Source: Tritrichomonas musculus
Lineage: Eukaryota; Parabasalia; Tritrichomonadida; Tritrichomonadidae
Reading direction: 5' to 3'
Assembly (NCBI GenBank): GCA_039105265.1
Contig: JAPFFF010000005.1
Coordinates: forward strand, 1,969,501-2,033,500
DNA length: 64,000 nucleotides
Part shown: positions 31,973 through 41,149 of the stretch, piece after piece
Layout: each line of letters begins with the position of its first letter
Position numbering within the stretch: the first letter of the stretch is position 1
Position numbers and translations under genes: made by a program
Notes under the pieces: model-generated
Database searches by the model: none
What the model saw: only the letters and a program-made list of their open reading frames with translations
Told to the model about the DNA's origin: nothing

Positions 31973-33208
31973 TTATTTTTGGTTCTTTGCCTGCTCTTCT
32001 AAGTCTTTCTCCTTATTTAAAAATATTTCTTTCATTTGTTTGTTTCTGGACTGCCTTATTACATCTATAAGCCTCCTGTTTTGTCCTTTTTTATATGCAT
32101 TAATATCAGCGCCATTACTAATTAAAAATTCAACTATTTTCACATTTGGTTTTATTGATGTAGTAAATTTTTCAAGTATTGATTCTGTTTTGTAAACATC
32201 ATTTACTTTTGGTGCACGAATATTAATATCAAATCCTTTTTCAATCAACAATTTCATTAAATCTATTGCATTTTGCGTTTCAGCCTGATTTGAATATTTA
32301 TCAATAAGTTGAAATATTCCAGGGTTTCCTTGATTATCTAAACGATTAATTAATAAGCCAGGTTTTGAAAACATAGCTCGAGCAACATCTAAATCACCAA
32401 GTTGACAAGCCCAATGGCAGACACCTTTACACAAAATGTTAGATGGAGGCTCAATAGTATTATTTCCCATTAATCTGAGCATATCAAGAATGACACCTTT
32501 AAAATTCATTCCGTAAAAGCAAGCAAGGGAGAAAACAGATTCTCCTTGTCGATTTATAAAATTTATATCTGCTGGAGAATGAACAAGGAGTCGTAAAGCT
32601 TCTGGCTGATTATTTATAATAGCTTTCATTGGCATTGATGTATCACCAAATTGGTCCTTTTTCGATTCACCGTGTTCAAGTAAGATTCTTAAGCATTCAA
32701 CAGATCTGCAAGAAATACATTTTGAAATAACATCGTCTCGCACTTTTATTGATTTGTCATTACCTTTGCAATGGAAAAGAGCTTCAAGAATTCTTGGATC
32801 CCCGCCAACTACAGTTAAATACATATATGGATATTGAGTGCCACCTGGCTCAAACATAGCGATAGTTGGGTCTATATGCAAAGTGAACATAGCAACTTCA
32901 TATGAAGAATTGAAGCAAGCGTAATGAAAAGGTAAATAAAAAGCTGCACTTTGAGTTCGAGTATTTAAACCTTCTACCTTCAAAAGCAAAATATAGCATT
33001 CCAATGAGTCGTAAATCGCTGCAATATGCAAAAGAGTTAGATTTTGGTCCGGTATTAAAGGTTGTATATACGAACTTCTACCCATAGAATTAGTAGAATA
33101 TGTAGATCTAATAAGCAATTTATGATCATGAGGCTGGCTTATAATATCTTCTAATTTCTGGATATCATTATTTTGTACAATTTTAACAATTTCATTTTCT
33201 GTAAACAT
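31973..33208 (-). CDS. Ankyrin-repeat protein
   Basis: A 411-residue protein built of degenerate ankyrin repeats over nearly its whole length. Recognisable units include LTLLHIAAIYDSLECYILLL (58-77), FYLPFHYACFNSSYEVAMF (90-108), GESVFSLACFYGM, KGVCHWACQLGDLDVARAMF, and the late VKIVEFLISNGADINAYKKG. Such repeats are protein-binding scaffolds and are greatly expanded in trichomonads. No BTB, kinase or membrane segment is attached. The C-terminal 30 residues are basic and Gln/Glu-rich. The partner is unknown. Confidence 0.85.
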   Translation of the reverse strand: MFTENEIVKIVQNNDIQKLEDIISQPHDHKLLIRSTYSTNSMGRSSYIQPLIPDQNLTLLHIAAIYDSLECYILLLKVEGLNTRTQSAAFYLPFHYACFNSSYEVAMFTLHIDPTIAMFEPGGTQYPYMYLTVVGGDPRILEALFHCKGNDKSIKVRDDVISKCISCRSVECLRILLEHGESKKDQFGDTSMPMKAIINNQPEALRLLVHSPADINFINRQGESVFSLACFYGMNFKGVILDMLRLMGNNTIEPPSNILCKGVCHWACQLGDLDVARAMFSKPGLLINRLDNQGNPGIFQLIDKYSNQAETQNAIDLMKLLIEKGFDINIRAPKVNDVYKTESILEKFTTSIKPNVKIVEFLISNGADINAYKKGQNRRLIDVIRQSRNKQMKEIFLNKEKDLEEQAKNQK

Positions 33209-33513
33209 TTTAAAATTTTAAAAAATTTTATTCATAATAATCTGACATAATTCATTTTTTTCTATACTTTACAAACAATATTGAAAGATGATCATACTTT
33301 CAACTTTTTCTATGTTTCGTATTTGAACAAAGTTTTTGATAAAACACACTTAAAATATTCAAAGATTCAATTAAATTTTTATTACATAATAAAATATAAA
33401 TCCATAAAAAAATATGATAAATAAAATGCTTAAACAAATATGAAATAAATAAAGTAACTTTTATTTAAATATGACATAAAATTATAATAATATATATATA
33501 CAAACAAATAATA
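33209..33513. other. Intergenic, nothing distinct
   Basis: A 305-bp AT-rich spacer between two minus-strand genes. It would hold the promoter of the ankyrin gene and the 3' end of the coiled-coil gene. No motif was recognised. Confidence 0.5.
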
Positions 33514-35226
33514 TTATCTACATAGTATAGATGATTTGAGGATAAAATCTTCAGTTTCATTAATAACAGCTGAAATAATTTTTGAATCCCATTTACCGAT
33601 CGTTTGAGGTATGTTTATATTTTGTAAAAACCATAGTTTAATCTGTGAACGAATCGCTTGAAGAAACCAATTCATTGACCTTTCAAAATAGTTTGCGAAT
33701 TCTGATTTTAAAAAATATAAATTATTATCAAGATCTAATTTTTCATGATCACTATTAAATATTGCCTGCTTCTTGCTTATTTTTGACAATTTCTTCTGGT
33801 GCTTCTGTTGAATCATAAAAACTTCTTTTTCCATATCATTGATTCTTTTTTTTAATAGAGAAATTTTTGGTGTATCTTTAAAGACAACTTTTTGAGTTGG
33901 CGCAGCTTTTCTACCACTTTCAAGCTCTTTCATTCTTTTTATAAGTTCTTTTTTCATTTGTTCATTAAAATCCAATTGCTTTTTAACAACTAATTTCAGT
34001 TCATTATATTGTATATCACAATTTTCTCTTGCTGTCTGCAATTCGTTTGGATCGATAGTAAATTCTTTCGGTTCTTGTGTCTCAATTTTAATTCCTTCTT
34101 CTCTTTTTTGTTTAATTTGAACAATTAAATCATAAAGTGGATCTTTTTTAACTTCTTGAACATTATACGTTGCCAACATATTCTGAAGAGTGTTAATTTC
34201 AGTTTTTTTCTGTATAAGAACATTCTTCATTTCTTCTTTTTGTTGCTTTACTTGCTTTAATTCATTTTGAATTTCATCAATTTCTATTTTAATTTCTAGT
34301 TCTTTTGAGATTGTTTCATGAATTGACATGATTTTATTTTCTTGATAACTTTTGCGCCTCAACGAGGCTTCTTCATATTGATTAACTTGTTCCAATATAG
34401 TTTTCAATATTGATTCTTTTTCCTCTGATTTTATTGGTGTTAATTTTTTCTTAATTTTGCTTTTTTCTGCTTTTATTTCGGAAATTCTTTGATTAATCTG
34501 ATCAATTTGTTTTTGTAATTTCATCTTTTCAATTGTTAGATGCTGAGCAGCCACAGCTGCTTTTATAGTATTTTGCGTTTTGGTTGACAATTCTTGATTA
34601 TTAATTTCGTTTTCATTTTCATAATCAATCTTCGATTGGAGAAGATAAATCTGAACTCTAACAGGTGATATATCATCTGATAATTTTAGCAATCTTTTTT
34701 GATAAGAAAAGATTTTGGATCGTAATACTCGACTTTTCTTTTTAATTTCGTCTATCTCATCTAATGTTTTAAATATTGTATTCCTGGTTGAGAACGCAGA
34801 ATTTTGGTTTGATGAATTTGAGAAGGTGGTTTCAGCCCATTTTTCGGTTTTATTAAGATTATTTTTTTCATCTTCAAGTTTAATTAAAAGCAATTTATGC
34901 TGCGATATATCTTGATCTGATTTCTCTTTTTGATTTTTAAAAGTTTTAATCTGATCGGAAAGAGTTTTTAGTTGGCTTTCAATCTCAGTTTCTTGATTTG
35001 CTAATTTTGATATGTTTTCTTTTAATAAAAAATTAAATTTTCTTTTTTTCGATTTTAATTTTTGGCTAAATGATTCTAATTTCTTTTGATAATTGTTAAT
35101 TTTTTCGAGATCTTTATTATATTGAGTTAATGAAAAATTTTGAATTTCTTGCGTCTTTGAATTTCCAATGCTTGTTGATGAAGTTTTTTTATTTGCCATC
35201 TTTTGCGATGACTTGGAACGGTTCAT
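33514..35226 (-). CDS. Long coiled-coil protein
   Basis: A 570-residue protein that is Lys/Glu/Gln/Ile-rich. Near-continuous heptads run from about 30 to 490, after a basic Ser/Thr-rich N-terminus (KTSSTSIGNSK). The final 55 residues break the pattern with a Trp-rich segment (WFLQAIRSQIKLWFLQN) that could be a small folded end piece. A second Met at residue 10 is an alternative start. No enzymatic domain is present. Proteins of this style form filaments such as the trichomonad costa or axostyle, or link flagellar structures, but no specific family is recognised. It is divergent from the small gene at 35351 with 124 bp between starts. Confidence 0.8.
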   Translation of the reverse strand: MNRSKSSQKMANKKTSSTSIGNSKTQEIQNFSLTQYNKDLEKINNYQKKLESFSQKLKSKKRKFNFLLKENISKLANQETEIESQLKTLSDQIKTFKNQKEKSDQDISQHKLLLIKLEDEKNNLNKTEKWAETTFSNSSNQNSAFSTRNTIFKTLDEIDEIKKKSRVLRSKIFSYQKRLLKLSDDISPVRVQIYLLQSKIDYENENEINNQELSTKTQNTIKAAVAAQHLTIEKMKLQKQIDQINQRISEIKAEKSKIKKKLTPIKSEEKESILKTILEQVNQYEEASLRRKSYQENKIMSIHETISKELEIKIEIDEIQNELKQVKQQKEEMKNVLIQKKTEINTLQNMLATYNVQEVKKDPLYDLIVQIKQKREEGIKIETQEPKEFTIDPNELQTARENCDIQYNELKLVVKKQLDFNEQMKKELIKRMKELESGRKAAPTQKVVFKDTPKISLLKKRINDMEKEVFMIQQKHQKKLSKISKKQAIFNSDHEKLDLDNNLYFLKSEFANYFERSMNWFLQAIRSQIKLWFLQNINIPQTIGKWDSKIISAVINETEDFILKSSILCR

Positions 35227-35350
35227 TGATAAGGAAACTCAAAGACGTTTTGAATTAAAATCTCGTTATATAAACACGTTATAATAATATTTATTTTTGT
35301 TGATTGGTTAACTGTATCAAATATAATTTTGAAAAAACCAAAAACTATAA

Positions 35351-35605
35351 ATGTCTAATCGTCAGAAAAAAATACCTCCTCCTCCAAGAGATAAAAAAAG
35401 TTTTACTGATGAGTCTTCGGAAGCGCCTGATTCTAATAATACAAACATCAAAGTTCAAGAACCTGATTGGGACGATTTTCCAAGCTTGGACTTTGAAACA
35501 AAATATAAAGAGATACTGATACAAGAGATTGATAAAAAACAGAATCGAAAAGAATTTCAATTTTCAACGCTCCTGAACTCATTACATAATGATAATAAAA
35601 AATAA
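35351..35605 (+). CDS. Small acidic protein, unknown
   Basis: An 84-residue frame with ATG start and protein-like composition: basic, Pro-rich start (RQKKIPPPPRDKK), an acidic middle (EPDWDDFPSLDF) and a charged helical end. Overlapping frames on both strands are less convincing. The DWDDFPSLDFETKY segment could be a short linear binding motif. It lies between a divergent coiled-coil gene and a same-strand kinesin-like gene, with about 90 bp to the next ATG. No family is recognised. Confidence 0.5.
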   Translation: MSNRQKKIPPPPRDKKSFTDESSEAPDSNNTNIKVQEPDWDDFPSLDFETKYKEILIQEIDKKQNRKEFQFSTLLNSLHNDNKK

Positions 35606-35696
35606 ATGTTTTTTTATGTATAATTTTTTTGACCATTTTTGATCGTTAAATAAAACATCAAAATATGTTCTCGTCAATAATTAACCAGATAAAAAT

Positions 35697-37376
35697 ATGG
35701 CCGAAAATGTGCTTACTGGCGTGAATAAACTAGAACAGGATGTAGGTGTAATAAAATCTTCAGTACCAAAAATTTTGCATCAAAAAAATAATCAAAATAT
35801 ATCTTTTTTCTCTTTTATTAGAGTTTTATTACTCCCACCCCAAGTTGAACTTAAAGATCAAAGTATCAGAGTAAAGGATCCCACGTCAGACTCTTTCTCT
35901 TTAAAACAAAAGCATGAATTTTCCAGAGTGTTTTATCCTTCAGCATCAGACTTTTTTTTTCTTTCAAAATCTCTAGGGCAATTTACTAATAATTCATTTT
36001 TTATTCTTGCGGTATTTGGATCAATTAATATTAGGCGGCTTTTTAATTATCTTGATTTCAAATCCTATTACATTTTTGATTTTGATTTCGATACTCTTGG
36101 CAAATTAATTCATGATGACTTTGATCTCTCAAATGAGCATTCACTACCAATTGAAGATGCTTCGTCAACAACATATTTTACTCCTAAAATTCATTATTTA
36201 ATAAATGGAAAAACTAAAAGAAATATTACCATATATATTCCAGAAGGTTATTGCTCAATTATTAGATCATTGAAACAAATATCAACTGAAAATGATCAAT
36301 TGGTATTTGTTCTTTTATCACAGCTTAGTGATTCGCATAAAGATAAGTATAATTCAATTCTTTCGTCTCTATCACTTTCTACGAAGTCACTTATATCGCC
36401 AAAATCTGATACAAATGATAATAATAAAGATAAATCTTCACGAAAATTAAAATCTAAGCCAATTACTAAGATTCAAAAGAATGTATCAAATATATCGAAA
36501 AATAAATTGCCTGTATCGAGTGATAATGATCAAAATGATAATGTCGATTCAAAAGAACAAGTGCAAAATTCTACAAAAGAAAATAAAAAAAAATCGCCAA
36601 ACATTTTTAAGGAAAAGAATGAGCATGTAATTACTCAGCATAACCAAGATTTTCCTAAAAATGAAAATCAATCTGATTCAAATTTGATAACATCAGTAAA
36701 TCTCAATAAAGATATACAATCAGTTTTTACCACTGAATCAGAAAAAGAATATAATAATAATAATGAGAATACGATCCAATCGTCGTCAAATATCAATGAT
36801 GAAAAACCCGAGAGCCAAATAAATCACATCCAAAATACTCCAATTACTCCTTCTAAAAGCGATTCTCAGTCCAATTTTTTGAAGCAAATTATGGAGAGCA
36901 CATCATCACCAAATGAGCTCAGTGGAATTTTCGATACCCTTGGAACAATAATCAAAAGATCAGAAAATGGATGGAAACAAACTGATTCTGAACTCAACGA
37001 TCTCCAATCAAAGCTAGAAGAAATGAAAGCAACTCAATCTAAAGAAGCTGAATTATTGCGAATTGCTGAAAAAAATCTAGAACAACTACAAGAAAAACTT
37101 AATGAAGTTAAGAAAAGAAGAATTGATTTATTAAACGAAAAAGAAAAATTGAATTCATATGTAACAAGATCGATATCGATTACAACAAAAATGAAAATAC
37201 AGGTACGAGAAGTTGTTGATCGATCAAGTAAATATGAAAAGAGAGTTAATGAAGTGACACAAGAAATGATTTCAAGTATGGAATCAGAAGCGTCTGAAGC
37301 AATTCAATCCCATGAATTAATGACTGAAATGGAGATCCTCCAATCAGAAATCGATAACCACTTGAAAATATTATAA
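35697..37376 (+). CDS. Kinesin-like protein lacking the P-loop (putative)
   Basis: A 559-residue protein. Residues about 34-115 follow the start of a kinesin motor: a first strand ending IRVLLLPP, then QSIRVKDP, then FSRVFYPSASDFFFL, which matches the kinesin FxxVFxPxASQxxV signature. Next comes NNSFFILAVFGSINIRRLF, where the family has the ATP P-loop (GQTGSGKT). Here the P-loop is absent. A short middle follows, and residues 198-230 (QLVFVLLSQLSDSHKDKYNSILSSLSLSTK) resemble the last motor strand and helix. The motor-like part is only about 200 residues instead of about 330. A Ser/Asn-rich linker leads to a coiled coil at about 430-559. The assignment is by pattern only; it may be a non-catalytic microtubule-binding relative. 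Confidence 0.75.
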   Translation: MAENVLTGVNKLEQDVGVIKSSVPKILHQKNNQNISFFSFIRVLLLPPQVELKDQSIRVKDPTSDSFSLKQKHEFSRVFYPSASDFFFLSKSLGQFTNNSFFILAVFGSINIRRLFNYLDFKSYYIFDFDFDTLGKLIHDDFDLSNEHSLPIEDASSTTYFTPKIHYLINGKTKRNITIYIPEGYCSIIRSLKQISTENDQLVFVLLSQLSDSHKDKYNSILSSLSLSTKSLISPKSDTNDNNKDKSSRKLKSKPITKIQKNVSNISKNKLPVSSDNDQNDNVDSKEQVQNSTKENKKKSPNIFKEKNEHVITQHNQDFPKNENQSDSNLITSVNLNKDIQSVFTTESEKEYNNNNENTIQSSSNINDEKPESQINHIQNTPITPSKSDSQSNFLKQIMESTSSPNELSGIFDTLGTIIKRSENGWKQTDSELNDLQSKLEEMKATQSKEAELLRIAEKNLEQLQEKLNEVKKRRIDLLNEKEKLNSYVTRSISITTKMKIQVREVVDRSSKYEKRVNEVTQEMISSMESEASEAIQSHELMTEMEILQSEIDNHLKIL

Positions 37377-37541
37377 AGTTATATACAGCTTATTAATGAT
37401 AAAAAATCTATTTTTATTTTTAAATTGAAAAAAATGATTTTTTTTTTTTTTTTTCTCTTTGTGAGAAATATTTATAGTCATTGAATTTTTCTTAAAATTA
37501 AACAAAAAGTTGATTTTACGTCATTCAAAAAATAAAATATG

Positions 37542-37550
37542 TCATTTCTT
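37542..37550 (+). promoter_or_regulatory. Initiator-like TCATTTCTT
   Basis: TCATTTCTT lies five bases before the ATG at 37556 and fits the trichomonad initiator pattern TCAYTW with a pyrimidine-rich tail. It is assigned by resemblance only. Confidence 0.35.
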
Positions 37551-37555
37551 TTTAA

Positions 37556-38908
37556 ATGACTGAATTTTCACTCAGTTTTAACAATTTGAAAGGTATCCCA
37601 TTCGATAAATATGAGAAAAAATTCACTTTTATCGTTGATAATAAACCATATGAAACAACTCGTATTATTGCTGATCTTCTTTCACCAAATATTCGGCATT
37701 ATCATTATATTGATAAAACCATTGATACTTTTATAATTAAAACCAGTATGCAAAAAGAAAAGCAACAAATATCAGCATCAGAAAGTAAAGATTATTTTTC
37801 CGATTTTCTTACATTAACAGAATTTGATTGTAAGATGATCAATGAGGAACAACGAAAATATTATATCGAATATTTTTTTCAACTTGGTAATATCGATGAA
37901 TATCTTCGACTTCAACCAGAAATATCAGAAGAAGAAAGCATTGATAACGTTATTGATCATTTAGAAATTCTTATTAAAATCGTTAAGCAACAAAATATAA
38001 AAGAAATATTAAATAATGAAAAATTCAGAAAAATTATTAATTATGCATCATCGCATTTCTCAGAAATTTCAAAAGAGAAGATTGAACGGCTACCAATAGA
38101 AATAATTGCAGAAATGATGAATGAAGAAACATTAAAAATCGATGATGAAGACAGTCTTTTAAATTTCATTATTGAATTATATTTGAAAGACGATAAGTAT
38201 TCAATTTTATTTGAGTATGTGAAATTTCAGAACTTGACTGAAGAAGGTCTCACAAGATTTATCGAAGTATTCAGTATTGAGGACATTAATTCAAGCATTT
38301 GGAAATCAATCTGTAAAAGACTTCTAGAAAAAGTGACACCATCAAACAAAGAAAGATACAATGTGAAATGCAAAGAATTCAAGCATCAAGCAAACAATGA
38401 ATTCCACGGCATCATGAGGTATTTGACTGATGAAACAAACGGAAACATTCATGAAAATGGAACAATTGAAATCACTTCTAATTCAATCGTAGATGATAAT
38501 ATGTCATATCATCCAAAAAGTGCAGTTGACTATCAAAAAAATAATTATTATCATTCAAAAAGAGATTTGGAAGATGCCACCGTTTGCTTTGATTTTAAAG
38601 ATAAGTCAATTCAATTATCTGAATATACAATTAAAACGATTAATGGTCATGAAAATGACGACCATTTGAGAAACTGGGTGGTTGAGGTCTCAAATGACAA
38701 TGAAAAATGGGAAATTGTTGATCGGCATGAGAATGATTCAACTCTTCGAGGACCAAATATCATTGCTACATTTAAAGCCAAAGAAACCAGCAATTTTTAT
38801 CGTTTTGTTCGAATTCGCCAGACCGGAAAAAGCTGGAATGACAGCTATTATTTTATCTTCTATTTTATTGAATTCTATGGCAAACTGAAAGAGCCATCAA
38901 AGAAATAA
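37556..38908 (+). CDS. BTB-like protein with C-terminal discoidin (F5/8 C) domain
   Basis: A 450-residue protein with a design common in trichomonads. An N-terminal BTB/POZ-like region covers about 5-110 (FTFIVDNKPYETTRIIADLLSPNIRHY). A helical BACK-like linker covers about 110-275. A discoidin/F5/8 type C galactose-binding fold covers about 290-445, seen in NWVVEVSNDNEKWEIVDRH and the YRFVRIRQTGKSW and IEFYGKL strands. BTB parts mediate dimerisation and often cullin-3 binding; the discoidin part would bind sugar or protein ligands. No signal peptide is present, so it is probably cytosolic. The BTB assignment is weaker than the discoidin one. Confidence 0.85.
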   Translation: MTEFSLSFNNLKGIPFDKYEKKFTFIVDNKPYETTRIIADLLSPNIRHYHYIDKTIDTFIIKTSMQKEKQQISASESKDYFSDFLTLTEFDCKMINEEQRKYYIEYFFQLGNIDEYLRLQPEISEEESIDNVIDHLEILIKIVKQQNIKEILNNEKFRKIINYASSHFSEISKEKIERLPIEIIAEMMNEETLKIDDEDSLLNFIIELYLKDDKYSILFEYVKFQNLTEEGLTRFIEVFSIEDINSSIWKSICKRLLEKVTPSNKERYNVKCKEFKHQANNEFHGIMRYLTDETNGNIHENGTIEITSNSIVDDNMSYHPKSAVDYQKNNYYHSKRDLEDATVCFDFKDKSIQLSEYTIKTINGHENDDHLRNWVVEVSNDNEKWEIVDRHENDSTLRGPNIIATFKAKETSNFYRFVRIRQTGKSWNDSYYFIFYFIEFYGKLKEPSKK

Positions 38909-39796
38909 TAATAACAATCATAAATAACGTTAATTACACATATTTTTACAACTAAAGCGTTCTGCACATTTAAATATTAATATTTTAAATGTTTTAAAAT
39001 ATTTTGTCTTTTCTTCAATGAATTTCAAAAAATTTGTGGAGGCACTGATTTTTGCTGTGCGGCTTTGTGCATTATAATATTTTGCCATTTCTTTAATGCA
39101 TTTGCCGAGAGGTACATTTGTATTAGCATATGTTCTGCTGTCATGGCCAGTCTTTTGTATTCATGAGTGCATCTGTGACAATTAGTAGCTCTACAAATTT
39201 GTAATGTTGATGTGATACGAAGTTAAATGAATTTTTTTTTTTCTGAGTGGATAAGAAACTTGAAATAAATTTATATTAACGTCTAACATCATCATTAAGT
39301 TTTATATTACCATCATTGTAGATAATTGACTATGAGTTACTGATCATGATTATAAAAATTGATCACCAAATTTGATACTGAGTTTCCACTCATGAAGTCT
39401 TTTTAGTAAGGATCTGTCTTTTTTAGTTCTTTGGGATATATAGATGTTCCATTATGTTTCAGAGAACATCATTCTTTTAAAAAAAAAAAAAAAAAAGTTT
39501 TTTTTTTAAAAGTTATGCCACACTCTTTTTAATATAATCAATTTATTGAGATGTATACTACAGTTAAAAAAAAAACATGTGGTGCCAGTTGCGTTTATAA
39601 ACCTCATGAACATTTAATAAGTGATAAGTATATAGAAAAGAATAATACAAATCATTTAAATAAATATCAAGTATCTTCATAAATAATTTTCTTTTTAATA
39701 TAAAGATATACATATTATTGAAATAATATGGGTCATCATATTTGATATTTTAAAAAGAGTTCCTTTCAATTAGATTTTATTTTAATTTCTGAATAA
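38909..39796. other. Intergenic with GC-richer relic
   Basis: A 3'-3' spacer. The part 39025-39470 is GC-richer with coding-like traces on the minus strand. A run of 18 A followed by G and about ten T occurs at 39479-39507. The rest is AT-rich. Confidence 0.5.
39025..39222 (-). pseudogene. Gene relic with Cys cluster (no ATG)
   Basis: The minus strand is open for 65 codons, ending in TGA. Its composition is strongly protein-like: CRATNCHRCTHEYKRLA, then an amphipathic helix (MLIQMYLSANALKKWQNII) and SVPPQIF at the end. The first part has Cys at spacing C-x4-C-x2-C. There is no start codon at the beginning of the open stretch. Further protein-like pieces (SQRTKKDRSLLKRLHEWKLS) occur upstream at about 39.35-39.47 kb in another register. 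This looks like the 3' end of a decayed host gene or transposon. An internal Met would give a 39-residue peptide. Confidence 0.4.
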
Positions 39797-41047
39797 TTAT
39801 CTCGGCCGTTGCTGAAGAACTGGGATTTTGGATCCTGCTGCTTGTTTAAGTTGTCTGTTTGGTTTCTTTTCTGATAATGAAGAACTGGAACCTGAAGCAT
39901 TGCTTTTTGCAGCATGCTGGCCTTGTGTCATAATTCTAACTTTATTTTCTAATTCAACAAGAAATGATTCGCCACGTTTAATTTCGGAATTAATTTTTTC
40001 AATTGCTGTATTCATTCTACTCAAAGAGACACGTCTTTGAGCCATAACAGTCTCACGATCATCTTCGAATTGATCAATACTAGCTGACAATTCTGCGACC
40101 TTTTTCTGTAAGTTTATAACATTTTCAGTAATTTTGACTGAATCTTTGCTTGGAGCTTTACTTGCTTCTGCTGTAAGCTTGTTTTGCAATTCTGTATTTG
40201 ATGCTTGCGTTGAATCATTCGATTCACGAAGATTATATACTCGTGTTAATATTTTTTGTAAACGTTGTTGTAAAATAATAATATCAGAATTTGATGTTGT
40301 GGGTTCAAGTGAAGCAGATTCACCTTCTGATTTAGATAATTTCACAAGTCTGTTTGCTGTATGTCGTGTTTGAGCAGACAATTCATTGTTAGCTTTTTTA
40401 AGATCGCTTATTTTTTGCTTAAGAGCTTTGTATGTATTATGTGATCGAACCAGAGGATCCTTTAATATTTGACAAGAACTATTAACAATAGGAGGTAACG
40501 CTTTTCCAATTACTTTTCTACATAATTCAAGATAATCATAAAGGTCTTGCTGCTCTTTTTCAGATTTGAGGTTATTGCAATTAAAGCTTTCAACAAATTT
40601 TTTATGTTTAATGATTCCTGAATCGAATTTAATATTTGGATTGTTTGCTTTAATAGCTTCACTTTGTAAATTAACTGGTGAAATTGTCCTATTTCGAGTG
40701 ATTAAAAGCTCAGTATCTTGATTTACACAATATAAAAGGGAGTAAAGTCTATTTGTTACTGTATTTGCAAATTTTAAGCTCATGCTTAGTGTATCTAATT
40801 TTTCACTTCTTGAAAACACGTCATTCATATCTTCTGCAACTTCTTTAGGTAAAGCAAGCTTTGAATCTTCGTCTTCTTCTTCATTTTTATTTTCGTCATC
40901 GTCAGAAATTCTTGAGCTATTTAAAACTGACTTTGATTTTTCACCTCCCATACTTTCTTGCGTTTTTTCATTGGAATCGCTATCGTATGTTTCATCATTA
41001 TCATCATCATCAATAAAATCATCTTCGAAATCACCAAATTCATCCAT
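39797..41047 (-). CDS. Acidic coiled-coil protein
   Basis: A 416-residue protein. The first 65 residues are extremely acidic (DFEDDFIDDDDNDETYDSD) and probably disordered. Residues about 70-190 are mixed helical with two or three conserved-looking hydrophobic segments. Residues about 195-370 are coiled coil. The last 40 are Ser/Gly/Lys-rich and basic. No known family is recognised. It is divergently paired with the very large gene starting at 41150, with a spacer of about 100 bp, so the two may be co-regulated. Confidence 0.8.
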   Translation of the reverse strand: MDEFGDFEDDFIDDDDNDETYDSDSNEKTQESMGGEKSKSVLNSSRISDDDENKNEEEDEDSKLALPKEVAEDMNDVFSRSEKLDTLSMSLKFANTVTNRLYSLLYCVNQDTELLITRNRTISPVNLQSEAIKANNPNIKFDSGIIKHKKFVESFNCNNLKSEKEQQDLYDYLELCRKVIGKALPPIVNSSCQILKDPLVRSHNTYKALKQKISDLKKANNELSAQTRHTANRLVKLSKSEGESASLEPTTSNSDIIILQQRLQKILTRVYNLRESNDSTQASNTELQNKLTAEASKAPSKDSVKITENVINLQKKVAELSASIDQFEDDRETVMAQRRVSLSRMNTAIEKINSEIKRGESFLVELENKVRIMTQGQHAAKSNASGSSSSLSEKKPNRQLKQAAGSKIPVLQQRPR

Positions 41048-41149
41048 TGTTCGTTTTAAAAAAAATTTAATAAAATTATGGTTATAATTGTTTTCAGAGA
41101 TATCTCAAAAAGTTATCATCGATTCAATTTTCCACAAATACTATTTTTT

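Noticed and set aside
41078-41149. Upstream ATG giving a 1555-residue protein
   Set aside because: It lies 30 bp from the divergent gene's start, and its 24 extra residues look like translated spacer; the ATG at 41150 is preferred.
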